Below, one piece after another: positions 25,385-36,202 of a DNA stretch of 64,000 nt. Position 1 is the stretch's first letter; every line of letters starts with the position of its first letter. Source of the stretch: Iris pallida (Eukaryota; Streptophyta; Magnoliopsida; Asparagales; Iridaceae); NCBI GenBank assembly GCA_029216955.1, contig JANAVB010003999.1, forward strand, positions 5,607,803-5,671,802, read 5' to 3'. The notes under the pieces were generated by a model that was given only the letters and a program-made list of their open reading frames with translations, did not search any database and was not told the DNA's origin. The translations under genes and the position numbers were made by a program.

Positions 25385-26735
25385 TGTATGCATTTGGAAC
25401 TTAGAAATGGCCATTCTCCGTGTCAAAATAGACGGAGAATGTCATTCTCCGGGTCAAAATAGACGGAGAATGTCATTCTCCTTGTATTTTGACCTAGGGA
25501 ATGAGCATTCTCCGTCTTACTGACGCGGAGAATGGCATTCTCCGTTTTAAAACACGCGGAGAATGATTATTCTTTGTATTTTTGACCTAGAAAGGAACAT
25601 TATCCGTCTTAGGGACGCGGAGAATACCATTCTCCGTGTCAAAATAGACGGAGAATGTCATTCTCCGGGTCAAAATAGACGGAGAATGTCATTCTCCTTG
25701 TATTTTGACCTAGGGAATGAGCATTCTCCGTCTTACTGACGCGGAGAATGGCATTCTCCGTTTTAAAACACGCGGAGAATGATTATTCTTTGTATTTTTG
25801 ACCTAGAAAGGAACATTATCCGTCTTAGGGACGCGGAGAATGCCATTCTCCGTGTCAAAATAGACGGAGAATGTCATTCTCCGGGTCAAAATAGACGGAG
25901 AATGCCATTCTCCTTGTATTTTGACCTAGGGAATGAGCATTCTCAATGGCATTCTCCGTTATAAAACACGCGGAGAATGATTATTCTTTGTATTTTTGAC
26001 CTAGAAAGGAACATTATCCGTCTTAGGGACGCGGAGAATGCCATTCTCCGTGTCAAAATAGACGGAGAATGTCATTCTCCGGGTCAAAATAGACGGAGAA
26101 TGTCATTCTCCTTGTATTTTGACCTATAGAATGAGCATTCTCCGTCTTACTGACGCGGAGAATGGCATTCTCCGTTTTAAAACACGCGGAGAATGATTAT
26201 TCTTTGTATTTTTGACCTAGAAAGGAACATTATCCGTCTTAGGGACGCGGAGAATGCCATTCTCCGTGTCAAAATAGACGGAGAATGTCATTCTCCGGGT
26301 CAAAAGAGACGGAGAATGCCATTCTCCTTGTATTTTGACCTAGGGAATGAGCATTCTCCGTCTTACTGACGCGGAGAATGGCATTCTCCGTTTTAAAACA
26401 CGCGAAGAATGATTATTCTTTGTATTTTTGACCTAGAAAGGAACATTATCCGTCTTAGGGACGCGTAGAATGCCATTCTCCGTGTCAAAATAGACGGAGA
26501 ATGCCATTCTCCGTGTCAAAAGAGACGGAGAATGCCATTCTCCTTGTATTTTGACCTAGGGAATGAGCATTCTCCGTCTTACTGACGCGGAGAATGGCAT
26601 TCTCCGTTTTAAAACACGCGGAGAATGATTATTCTCCTTGTATTTTTGACTTATAAATGGCCATTCTCCGTGTATCTAAAACGGAGAATGATTATTCTCC
26701 GTGTTAAAACACACGAAGAATGGTCATTCAATACA
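25385..26735. repeat. Palindrome array 4 with 216-bp higher-order repeat (between the two genes of K)
   Basis: The same palindromes are organised into about five copies of a unit near 216 bp. The marker GAACATTATCCGTCTTAGG falls near 25594, 25811, 26009, 26225 and 26441. The third unit is about 18 bp shorter. The array occupies the spacer between the 3' ends of the converging Ulp1-like and transposase genes. 26740-26903 is plain AT-rich DNA. Confidence 0.93.
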
Positions 26736-26903
26736 TTATAAAGTCTGAGAGTATAAAGGAGAATAAGTTCTTATGCTGTTAATATATATGTGAAACATCA
26801 AATATGCAGAATTCAAACTATTACTATTGATATCAAAAAATGTAAGATATGTATTCAAAAAACAATTTCCAGTTATATAAAAGAAGGAATATATGTGTAT
26901 GTA

Positions 26904-29467
26904 TTAACGAGGGGGCGCTGCCCCCTTGACCACCGTAGCAGCATGTGGAGGCAGAGGACAAGTGCTGCGATTGTGATTGCATAATTCAAAACAATTCTGG
27001 CACCTTATCTTTCTCTTCTCTTTTCCCTTGTTCTCATATTTGCTCTTGTAACGGTCCGCTTTTGGTCGTCCAGGACCCCGTTTCGGAACAGGGGGTAGAA
27101 CAACATCAGTGGGATTATTTTCAAACTGTTTTTCGCAATCTGGAACTTGACGAATGGCACATGAATATAACTTTTGGTAATAATCTGATGTCCAATACTG
27201 CTCCACAAAGTCATAAACAGATTTATCTGAACCAACTCTGATGCATTGTATTGCATGGCTGCATGGGAATCCATATACCTTCCATCTACGACAACTACAA
27301 TGACAATCAAGAAGATTCACCAAATGGGAGGAAGTATCTGCGATCACCTCAAATTCGAAATCACCGGACCGATATACCCTATAACACATGCCATCATCTG
27401 TAAGCTGCTTCAGCATATCCTCAGCGTATGGAGTCAATTTGCTATTCAAACCAATTGCATCCTTGTGGCGATCCGAAATCATCTTCATCATCTTCACACG
27501 GATGACATTTACAATTGCTGATATAGGCAATTTCTTCTCAGCCTTTATCCATGCATTGAATGACTCTGCACAACTAGAAGCAACCTCACCGTATCTACAT
27601 CCCGGGAAGAATGCGTTTGACCAGTGTTCAGGTTTTTGTTTATTCATCCAATTCACAACATGACCACAATTCAGATCATAAATCTTCTTGATTGCTTGTC
27701 TATACCCACCTTTATACAGAAAAACAAATAAGTAATAAAAAATTAGGTCAATTCACAAAATTATGAAAAAATAAGTGCATTCTCATAAGGATAATAGTCA
27801 TTCTCCGTTCAAAAGCTAACGGAGAATGATATTCTCCGTTCTATGCAAGACGGAGAATAGTCATTCTCCGTTCAAAAGCTAACGGAGAATGACATTCTCC
27901 GTTCTATGCAGGACGGAGAATGTCCATTCTCCGTTTTAAAACACACGGAGAATGACTATTCTCCGTCTTACTGACGCGGAGAATGGTCATTTTCCTTGTT
28001 AAATTAATGGTAAATGCATAGAAAATGTGCATATATCTGTCTCATTAACACACCTGGAGTTAGAGCATATACTGCTTGCCTCCAAGCTTCAAGTACATGC
28101 GGATACACTCTTTCATTTCCTTTCTCTTTCAGCGGTATGTTATTCTTCATGTGATAATAGCAATAGCTATGATAATCATTAGGAAACACTTTAGGGACTT
28201 CAGAAACTAGACCGGTGCCTTGATCCGAAAGAAAAACAATACGCCTACTACATCCAACAACATTCTTTAGATTTCTAAGGAACCATTCCCAATTGTCGCC
28301 ATCTTCGCCTGAGACTATACCGTATGCAATAGGGTAGAACTGTTGGTTACCATTCTTCGCTGTAGCAGACATCAAACATCCTCTAAACCTCCCTGTAAGG
28401 AAAGTGGCATCCAAATATAGCATCGGACGACAATATTGAAAGCCTTCTACGCAAGCCCCATATGAAAGAAAAAGCCGCTCAAACCTCATTGATGAATCAT
28501 CTTTCTGGAAGTCGATAACGGAACCATTATTGGTTTCCTTTACCTTGTTCACATACCAACACAAGTCACTGTAAGATCTAACATCATCTCCGTACATTTC
28601 CTGGTGCACCAGCCTAATTCCGTGGTATGCCTGTCCATATGTAACAGATAAGCCGTAGTCGACCTTGAAATCATCGACAACAGATTTTACGGACTTTTTA
28701 GGATGCATCCGAACAATGTCACTAACCAAACTTTTCACAAACTTTGCTGGAACAACCAGATTACCTTTATCCATATAGCCAGCTCCACAATTATGTTCTC
28801 CCACATACCTCCTCACCTCAAAAATTTGATTATCTTTCGAAATAGATATAGCATGGAAGCTCCACAAACAAGCATGTGTCTTGTAATTCTTGCAACAAAC
28901 AGTATACCTCCCCGGCTCAGATTTCAAAATGTGGAATGGATGACGAGATTCAAAACATACCTTTCTAACAGCATTCCTAACTTCTTCAACACCATTTAGA
29001 AAAATCTGACCAACACTAGTAATTGATCCAGGCCACATATCCGATTTTCTCTTCTTCACTGTCTCAGTTGAGCTCTCATAAAATTGTACTACTCGTTTGT
29101 CCTTTACAGTAGGAGAACATCTACTCAAAGAACTAGAAGAGGAAGACGAAGGTCTCATGTGAAAGCTTTGACAAGGAAAAGATGTTGATGAAGAACATGG
29201 AGAGTGTATTTGCTCCACATATAGATCAAAACTCACATCATGAGTACCGTTAAAACCACCAACCAATGAGCGAAGCCAAAAATCACTTTCAACATACAGT
29301 TCAGTCCCATCAGAGTGCAAAAACCTGAAACGGAAGGAAAGTGGATCCAAAGAAGTCCATCGATCGCACACTTTATTCTTTAAAAAATCCACGGTACTTT
29401 CATGTGTGACACGGCAGGAAACTATGTCTCCCTTGAAACAAATGTTAACTAAACAACTTGATTCCAT
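26904..29467 (-). CDS. MULE transposase, intact two-exon gene of K
   Basis: Exons 29467-28054 and 27709-26904 join in phase 1 with GT/AG borders and give an uninterrupted 739-residue frame. Residues 1-90 form a PB1-like N-terminal module. Residues 160-230 form the MuDR-type DNA-binding zinc region (YTVCCKNYKTHACLWSF ... YVGEHNC). The catalytic core has Asp353 in LDATFLTG, Asp415 in FLSDQG and the YCYYHMKNN motif at 435-443. A SWIM zinc finger follows at Cys609, Cys611, Cys621 and His623. An AT-hook-like KRGPGRPKA lies at 681-689, and a zinc knuckle-like C-x2-C-x5-H-x4-C at 708-722. The ATG at 29467 is preferred: a splice acceptor (TTATCAG) lies just upstream, so the first codons of the longer open frame are probably intron. 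The enzyme would excise and insert MULEs in the nucleus. Confidence 0.9.
27775..27995. repeat. Palindrome array 5 (transposase gene intron)
   Basis: Copies of the CGGAGAATG/CATTCTCCG palindrome fill most of the 344-bp intron 28053-27710 of the transposase gene. The exons on both sides have none. Confidence 0.95.
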
Positions 29468-29529
29468 ATCTTCCCCCCCTGATAACATAAAAACATAAGA
29501 GGCCACAAATAGAAGAATAAAATTCTCAT

Positions 29530-29850
29530 CTAATAATGATTATTCTCCGTCTAAAAATAACGGAGAATAAATATCCTCAGTTGGAACTAACTTATAAAGA
29601 TCATTATCCGTCTAAAGTAAAACGGAGAATGTCATTCTCCGTCCTAATTAGGACGGAGAATGTCATTCTCCGTCCTAATTAAGACGGAGAATGTCATTCT
29701 CCGTTCAAATTAAGACGGATAATGTCATTCTCCGTCCTAATTAAGACGGAGAATGGCATTCTCCGTCCTAAAAACATACGGATAATGATCTTTATAAGAA
29801 GTAATTGTCATTCTCCTTTAAAATATAACGGAGAATGCTATTCGCATAAA
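29530..29850. repeat. Palindrome array 6 (5' intron or leader of the transposase gene)
   Basis: The same palindrome occurs here with spacers TCCTAATTAGGA or similar. The array lies between a minus-strand donor (AAACAAG followed by GTGAGAG near 29975) and the acceptor at about 29480, so it probably sits in a 5'-UTR intron. Confidence 0.9.
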
Positions 29851-29974
29851 ATAACAAGATTAAATATCTCACTAACATTTTCTAAGTTAATAATCTTCAT
29901 AACAAAATCAAATTCAGCATAAAATTCGAGATATACAAAGCTGATGGATGAATTTCTACAGATCTGAACTCTCA

Positions 29975-30300
29975 CCTTGTTTTAAGATCTATAAAAAGAA
30001 AAGAAGAAGATCTTCTATCCACAATTGACATAATCGCCGGAAACCACGAAGATGATGTTGATGATGATGATGATCGATGATGATGAAGGATGATCGACGT
30101 TCGACTGACGAAAACCACAGTGAACTACGAACGATTCTGCGATCTCTAATAAAGATTATATCAATGGATTTCAAATTTCTCGTGAAGAAGAAGAAGAATA
30201 CGAATTTCTCAATCCAAATCTGAGTTTGCGAATTCATAATTATATATAGATGTCCAAATTTACGCGAAGGAGTATTTTTGAAATTATGATAATGGCAAAT
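29975..30300 (-). promoter_or_regulatory. Probable leader exon of the transposase gene
   Basis: The minus strand reads from an AT-rich region through a CTTCTTCTT/CATCAT-rich stretch to a donor at about 29975 (AAAACAAG followed by GTGAGAG). A short ATG near 30030 is not in frame with the transposase. The stretch is therefore treated as an untranslated first exon. No clear TATA box was seen. Confidence 0.4.
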
Positions 30301-30486
30301 TTTGTAAATACATAGCAACTAGAGAGAATCTTGAAATATTTAACGTGTAAAAACTTAATTCTGGGCATTTCATAAAAATAATCCAGCGGGTGGGCATTTC
30401 ATAAAAGCCCACCCCGAAATTGGGCTTCTCAGCAATTTCCAGTATTTTATTTATAGTTGTTCAATTATGATCTTGCATTCCGAACC

Positions 30487-31200
30487 CGGGAGCATGGAAA
30501 TTGGCGAACCGAGAGAAACTCGAAACATGGGAGTTAAATACCGCCCAAAAAGCTTTGGTGCATTCATTTTGGTTCCACTACTTGGATGAAATTAAATTTC
30601 TAATCCACGATAGAGATCTAATTTTAAGTCTCGCTGAGCGTTGGTGGCCACAACGCAACACTTTTCAACTCACAGTTAGCGAGATGACGATCACACTGTG
30701 GGACACAGCAAATATACTAAGGTTACCTATTAAAGGTAACCCTATATATTTTGATGAACAGTTATCTGCAACTAATCTGATCAGGAGATATCTCCGTGTT
30801 ATGCCTCCATCGGATATGGGACGCATCAGTAAATTGAGATTAACATGGCTTCGTGGCAACTTTATGGATCTAAATCGCACAATTGACGACGAAGTTGCGG
30901 TAGAGAAAATACAGGTATGTATTTTAATGTTAACGGTTATTTATTATTTATTTAATGTCGTCTTTATGTAACATTTAATATTTTCAGGTCATTCGTTGCA
31001 CTAGAGCGTATTTACTCTGTTTATGTGGTGCAATTCTATTTTCCGACTCATCGAAAAATATGATAGATGTGCGACTTCTACCATTCTTGGATGATTTGAC
31101 AGAACACACTCGTCATACATGGGAGCTACTACTCGACAGGCATACATCCGTCATTTTGGTTAGCCATCTACAAAAAATAACTACTATCATTACCTACTAC
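30487..31200 (+). pseudogene. Plant mobile domain (PMD) gene fragment
   Basis: Two exons, about 30487-30914 and 30988-31190, are separated by a 73-bp GT/AG intron and join in phase 0. The sequence is of the plant mobile domain (aminotransferase-like/MAIN-like) type: ERWWPQRNTFQLTVSEMTIT, ANILRLPIKGNP, then after the intron VIRCTRAYLLCLCGAILFSD and LPFLDDL. The 5' end lies at the border of element K, where no convincing ATG is seen. The 3' end is cut within TWELLLDRH and is followed by AT-rich DNA and a hAT MITE. Only the middle of the domain remains. Confidence 0.7.
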
Positions 31201-31207
31201 TATATAT

Positions 31208-31692
31208 CAAGGTTCACAGTATCGGTATCGGAATTGGTATCGGACTATTCCTACGAGTATTGGTATCGACGATATCGGTAGTATCGGCGGTTTCGATCGA
31301 AGTATCGGATTTTTTGGTATCGAAAAAAATAATTATTAATAAATTATTTACATTTAAAAACATATATTTTATACATTTAGGCATAATTTAAGTATTTCCA
31401 GTGTTATTTCGTAGTACTTTTGAAATTAAATAACATTGTAATCACCCTTAGCGATTGATTTACATATAATAGATTGATTTTCTTCTTTTACATGTTTTTA
31501 TAATCTTATTATGCTTTAAACCCTTGCTGATTTGTCTTTTTCGTTTAATTTTCTTTGCCGAATTGACCGGAAAAGAGACCCTCAATGTTGGTATCGGTAA
31601 GTATCGGGTATCGGTCGGTATCGGATCGGGACATGCCAAACCGTATCGGTATCGGCCGTATCGGATGTTATCGGTCGATACTTTAAACCATG
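31208..31692. mobile_element. hAT-type MITE with 8-bp target duplication
   Basis: It is 485 bp, flanked by perfect 8-bp repeats CTATATAT at 31200-31207 and 31693-31700. The ends are related inverted repeats: CAAGGTTCACAGTATCGG on the left, and CATGGTTTAAAGTATCG as the complement of the right. The interior is dominated by TATCGGTATCGG words. It has no coding region and lies at the 3' edge of the PMD fragment. Confidence 0.9.
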
Positions 31693-31739
31693 CTATATAT
31701 GCTTACAAAAATAAATACTAACAAAATAACAAAAAAATA

Positions 31740-32445
31740 CTACTTATTTCTTTTTTTCCTTCATACTCGTGTCTAGAGAACTCTGGATGAGAGGAGACTC
31801 TGGATGTGGAGTAGATGAAAGAGACTCTGGATATGGGAGAGGGGAGAGGGAAGAGATGATGCTGGTTAAAGAGGGGAGAGGGATGCTGGTTATATAGAAG
31901 GGAGTCTTTCCATCCCAACAAAATTCACAGTCTCCAACCCTCCCTCCCGACCTACACAGTCTCCAACTCCATCCCGACTGACCTACACAGTCTCCACCCC
32001 CCCCCCCTCCTGACACCTACACAGTCTCCAACATCCCACCCTCCCGACCTACATAGTCTCCAACGCACAATTTCGCCAATTGAATTGGCCCCATTTTGTG
32101 CCAAGTCACCTCTTTTTTGCCAGGTGATATGGTCGGACATCACTCCACGCCAACTCAATTGGCTGGACAAAGTCTTTCGCCAACTGACTTGGCAGGTTTG
32201 TACTTTTCACCAGGTCACTTGGCTTGGCTTCTGCATCCGTCAAGTGACTTGGCTGGAGACCTTGCTGACTTGGCTGGAAGCCCTTGTAGGCGTTGGCCAC
32301 GTACAACTTTTCGCCAACTCTTTTGGCTGGCATTCTCTGTTTGCCAACTGAGTTGGCGATTCATCCCACTGCTTGCATTTCACCAAAGTTTTTTCTTTTC
32401 ATAGAATTACCTCTAATTTCTTCCCTCCATACGAAAATTTATGCC
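31740..32445 (+). repeat. Palindrome-rich repeat, copy right of K
   Basis: This is the better preserved copy of the repeat at 17640-18600. It begins with GAGACTCTGGAT repeats and holds several CTACACAGTCTCCAAC copies (31925-32070). Then come CCAA/TTGG palindromes and the end block CTCTAATTTCTTCCCTCC. The minus-strand counterpart of this end block is at about 17690. No protein and no clear target duplication were found. Confidence 0.75.
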
Positions 32446-32453
32446 TAAAGTCC

Positions 32454-33584
32454 TGTAAGCCCCTAAATATTTTAATTATTTTTAAATAAGGATTTTTTAG
32501 TTACAAATGGCATTTTTACCCTTAAAATAAATTATTATAATTATTATGAATTTACTAGAATTTTTAAATAATTTTTAAATGGTTTTTAAGCCTAAAATAT
32601 CATTTTTGCAATTTATTAAATTGTTTTAATAGCTTTTTGCAATTATTTTAAATGTTTTAAAGCAGTTTGCAATTAATCAAATTGTTTTATAATCGGTTTG
32701 CAAATTTAGATTTGCAAATAGTAAGGCGGTGGGTAATTAGTGTAATATCAAATAAGGGGGGGTTTCTGCAAAAATCTCGTGACCACTGCCGGGGGGCTTG
32801 TCGTCTTCCCCGACGAACTAAACGAAACCCTAAACCTAATCAAAACCCAGCCCGGCCCTATAAATAGACCTCCCGACCAAAATCCTAACCCTACTTCCAT
32901 TCCCGACCGCCCTAGCCACCGCCCTAGCCCTATTCTCCCCCGACGATCACCGGAACCCTAGATCTAGGATTCCGGCCGTCCTAGCCGTCGCCATCACCTC
33001 CGACCACCACCAATCAGTTCGTCTCGACGAGACGAACTCGGCATAATGTTTCTCGACGACCCCGGCGCTTCCTCCGCCGTGTAGCACCCCCGACAGCTTC
33101 TTCTCGCCGGACACGTACGTGTCATTCTTCATGTGGTTCGTGTCGTGTTTCGTGTACACGTGTGTGGGGTCGCCCAGTGTCGAGGAGTACAGTGGTGAGC
33201 ATGGACATGGCAAATTCGTGTCGTGCGTGTCGTGCTAACCACGGACACAGGACTCGTGTCTAATTCGAACGCTCGTGTCCCTAACTGTCCGGACACGGGT
33301 TTAATAATAAAATGGGTTAACGGGTTTAGTTAATAGTAACGGGTTTAAACCCGCACAGTAACGGGTTTATGTTATTGGGTTTACTGTTTAAAACGGGTTT
33401 GGGTTCGGGCCCAATGGGTTTTGGGCTAAATTTATTTATATATATATATGTATATATGTATTTATATATATATATATATTTTTTTTGTATATATGTATTT
33501 ATATATATATTTATATATGTATATATATGTATATGTATATATTATATATTATACTGTTAAGTATATTTTATATATACTGTTTAA

Positions 33585-33631
<47 letters not shown>

Positions 33632-35602
33632 TTTTTATATACAAAATTATATGTATATACTTCTATGTAAATATAATTTTGTGCTATAGGTTATTATGTA
33701 TAAATTTAAAAGTTATTGTATTAATTAATTTTATGACTTGTATATTTCACTATATTAACATATATGTTATTAAAATATTTTAATATTCATTTGTCTATAT
33801 ATTTTAAAATATGTATTTTTGTATTCCGATTTATTATAGCCATTTGAGTCCAGACCTAGCATGGGTTCTGTGGACTTAAATGAACCTAAATACATTCAAG
33901 GCATGTACGAGTTATATCGGACTTGATTCATGGCTTTAGGTCCCGTATCTGGACTCCGATTCAATTTCGTATACGTAGATAAAATATTAAATAATTAATT
34001 ATTTATTTTCCAGAAATTGTAACTTGCTGTATTTGAATTTTTATATGTAATTTAAGTACTGTAAAAATCTGAAAAAAATTGTATTTAAATACTATGTTAA
34101 TTTAGCTAATTTAATATAATTTTTCCAGGATTTAATTAGTAGTTTTGATATTTTATAAAAATAGGAAAACAGAACTCATTTTCAGGGTACTTATGTTTAC
34201 TGATTTTTAATAAATATCTATGAGGGTTTTTAAACTCCAGAAAAATTAGTATAAATTTCTATAATTAACAAGGATCATCTTGGTACTTTATTTTATGTAT
34301 ATTTGAGCTTTTTGCCCATCTTAATAATTGTTTGAACACAGTGTACAGTCTGATTTATTTATTGAATAATTACGACTTGCGATGTTATGTGTGATTTTTG
34401 GGATATTTTAGTGTTGGACCTTACCCTACCATAGTATAAAGACCCTAGAAAGTTGGTTTAGGTATTGTGTCACCCCACATTGGTCTCCTATGCTAAAGTC
34501 ATCACTTGGCAAGGTGTCCAGTCAGAAAGTCGTGTCACACCACAAGTGTCCAAGTATTTAGCTTAGTATAAAAACTAAGTTTATGTATCATTTTTACAGT
34601 GACGAGACACCAGAATATCTATAGCTTCATATACATACCCTTGCTTTGCTCGAGGCAAGTATCCCTACAAGCTTATTTACTGCTTATAAATAAACTGTGA
34701 TTAAACCTTGTTAAGATACTGCTTTCTGGATAACTGCAAGTCATATCTTCACATGCTCCTTACCGATTCTCAGTACATGTCATGCTTTATACTACTATTA
34801 GTATCACTCACATGTTATAAAATGGGTTATGGGGAAACTGTTAGTAGAGTACGTGATCATGCCCCCCATCTCCGTATGTATTTACCGTGCACTGTTACAT
34901 TCTATATGCAACTTTGTCGTATGTCTGATTCCGCGTTTGTGTATGTATATACACCGATGCCGTTAAGTGTACGTATGTGCACTTCAAAAATTGATATGTA
35001 CCACAGTACATCCTACTACCTATTGACCGATCACGTACATGCTACAGTTTTAAACTTTAAAACAAACATATATTGCCATGATGAAATGTATCTAAAACTG
35101 GATAAATCAAGATATGCCATGATTATGTTATTTCATCTCTTTCCATTACATGATCAGTATTATATGTTCGTAGTACAAGTACTTGCTCCCGTCCTGACAG
35201 GATAACATTGAAGGTATACTTACCGAGGAGAAGTCGCTATGTGATTCCTATTATGGGATCGCCATCGAGGATCAGACTTTACCTTACGAGGATGTACCTG
35301 CGGGAAAACTCGTCTAGTTTGTTTAGTTGCTCGGGACTTTTTGAGAGCAGTCATGTATTAGACTATGTATTTTGATACTGGACCTGTATCCAGTTTTACG
35401 TCTTGGCTATGTATTTGGAACATATTTATATACGAGATGATTTTGTGTTTGAGATATTTTCTGACTCAATATGACATATAGAACTGTTAGCACACTTTGA
35501 TCATATATTGTTTGTCTTTAGAACAGCCTACTACGCTTTATCTCAAGCGTAGGCTGGACATGACTCGGTCAGGTCCAACAATTTGGGTAACGGATCGTGA
35601 CA
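32454..35602 (+). mobile_element. Element A: probable 5' LTR
   Basis: The stretch starts TGTAAGCCCC and ends GATCGTGACA, typical of Tekay-like Ty3 LTRs. It lies just upstream of the gag gene at 35854. A TATA box (TATAAATAG, 32859-32867) follows a GC-rich stretch. The interior holds ACGGGTTT-rich DNA (33290-33420) and a TA-rich microsatellite (about 33430-33640). The 3' LTR lies beyond the window, so neither limit can be confirmed by comparison, and a start about 12 bp earlier is possible. No standard primer-binding site was recognised after 35602. Confidence 0.5.
32859..32867 (+). promoter_or_regulatory. TATA box of the element A LTR
   Basis: TATAAATAG follows the GC-rich CCCGGCCC, in the usual arrangement of an LTR core promoter. 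Confidence 0.6.
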
Positions 35603-35853
35603 TGTTTTTAGTGGTGGCCAATGCAGGTCAAGACTAAGTTGTTTTGGTTACGTCATTGTACCAAGCACGCCTGCAATTAGGAACTTAAAATAACTAGATA
35701 ACACCAGGAATAACATTTAGAACACCTAGAGGATTACTAGGAATGCAACATAGGAAACTCATCATAGCATATGCTCGTTATTACAAATTAGACTTTCTTG
35801 TTGTTTATGATTGTTTACTTAAAAGAGTTCTTAAAAGTTCTTTTATTTATTAG

Positions 35854-36202
35854 ATGGTGCTCACACGCTCGTCCCAGTATGCCACACCTGAAAATGGCAC
35901 ACTTCCTATCCAGCCGGTTGACCAGTTGACCGATGCACCTCCACCTCCACCTACCGTACTCCCCCATTCCACAAATCCACCAACCCAGATGCCTCCACCA
36001 CCTCCCACATCACAATCCCAGCAGGACCCGATACTCCCACCACCACCTATTAGTATACCTGCCCAGGCTTCCGTCACTCTCGACGGGAACCAACTGCTCA
36101 CTCTGATCCAGGGGTTCCTAACGACCCATCAGGAGCAGACCACCTTACTCCGCCAAAGCATGGAGCGTTCAGAGGAGCGTACCATGGTCCCACCACCGGT
36201 AG
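35854..36202 (+). pseudogene. Element A gag, N-terminal part (split by element B)
   Basis: An ATG-led frame (MVLTRSSQYATPENG) is Pro/Gln-rich and ends in PPPV at the GGTAG target site of element B. The frame resumes in phase at 60178 (EPRPRAGNIKDFLGLNPKEF). The two parts together make a normal gag start of a Tekay-like Ty3 element. About 24 kb of nested elements separate them. 35603-35853 is the untranslated leader and shows no other feature. Confidence 0.85.

Larger units (their letters stand above)
18679..30442. mobile_element. Mutator-like element K (Kaonashi-like MULE) with transposase and Ulp1-like gene
   Basis: The ends are imperfect inverted repeats. The left end is GGGAAAATTTATGAAATGCCC, and the complement of the right end is CTGGAAATTGCTGAGAAGCCC. 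Both continue into a shared TTTTATGAAA...CCCACCC stretch and a second ATG-rich ...GCCCAG stretch, giving about 85 bp of related ends. The identical 9-bp AT-rich direct repeat TATTTTATT flanks the element at 18670-18678 and 30443-30451, matching MULE target duplications. Inside are a minus-strand MULE transposase gene and a plus-strand Ulp1-like peptidase gene that face each other. MULEs carrying Ulp1-like genes are known in plants as Kaonashi elements, so the family assignment is by gene content. The element inserted 5' of, or into, a plant-mobile-domain gene remnant. Confidence 0.88.

Noticed and set aside
19253..26735. Regular repeat-spacer look of a CRISPR array
   Set aside because: The spacers are themselves similar, the repeats are palindromes inside introns of a plant transposon, and no cas genes exist.
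33369..33783. Tyr/Ile-rich open frames
   Set aside because: They are translations of a TA-rich microsatellite.
34708..35205. 165-codon open frame in the element A LTR
   Set aside because: It lies inside an LTR, has no domain similarity I can see, and is not expected to be coding.
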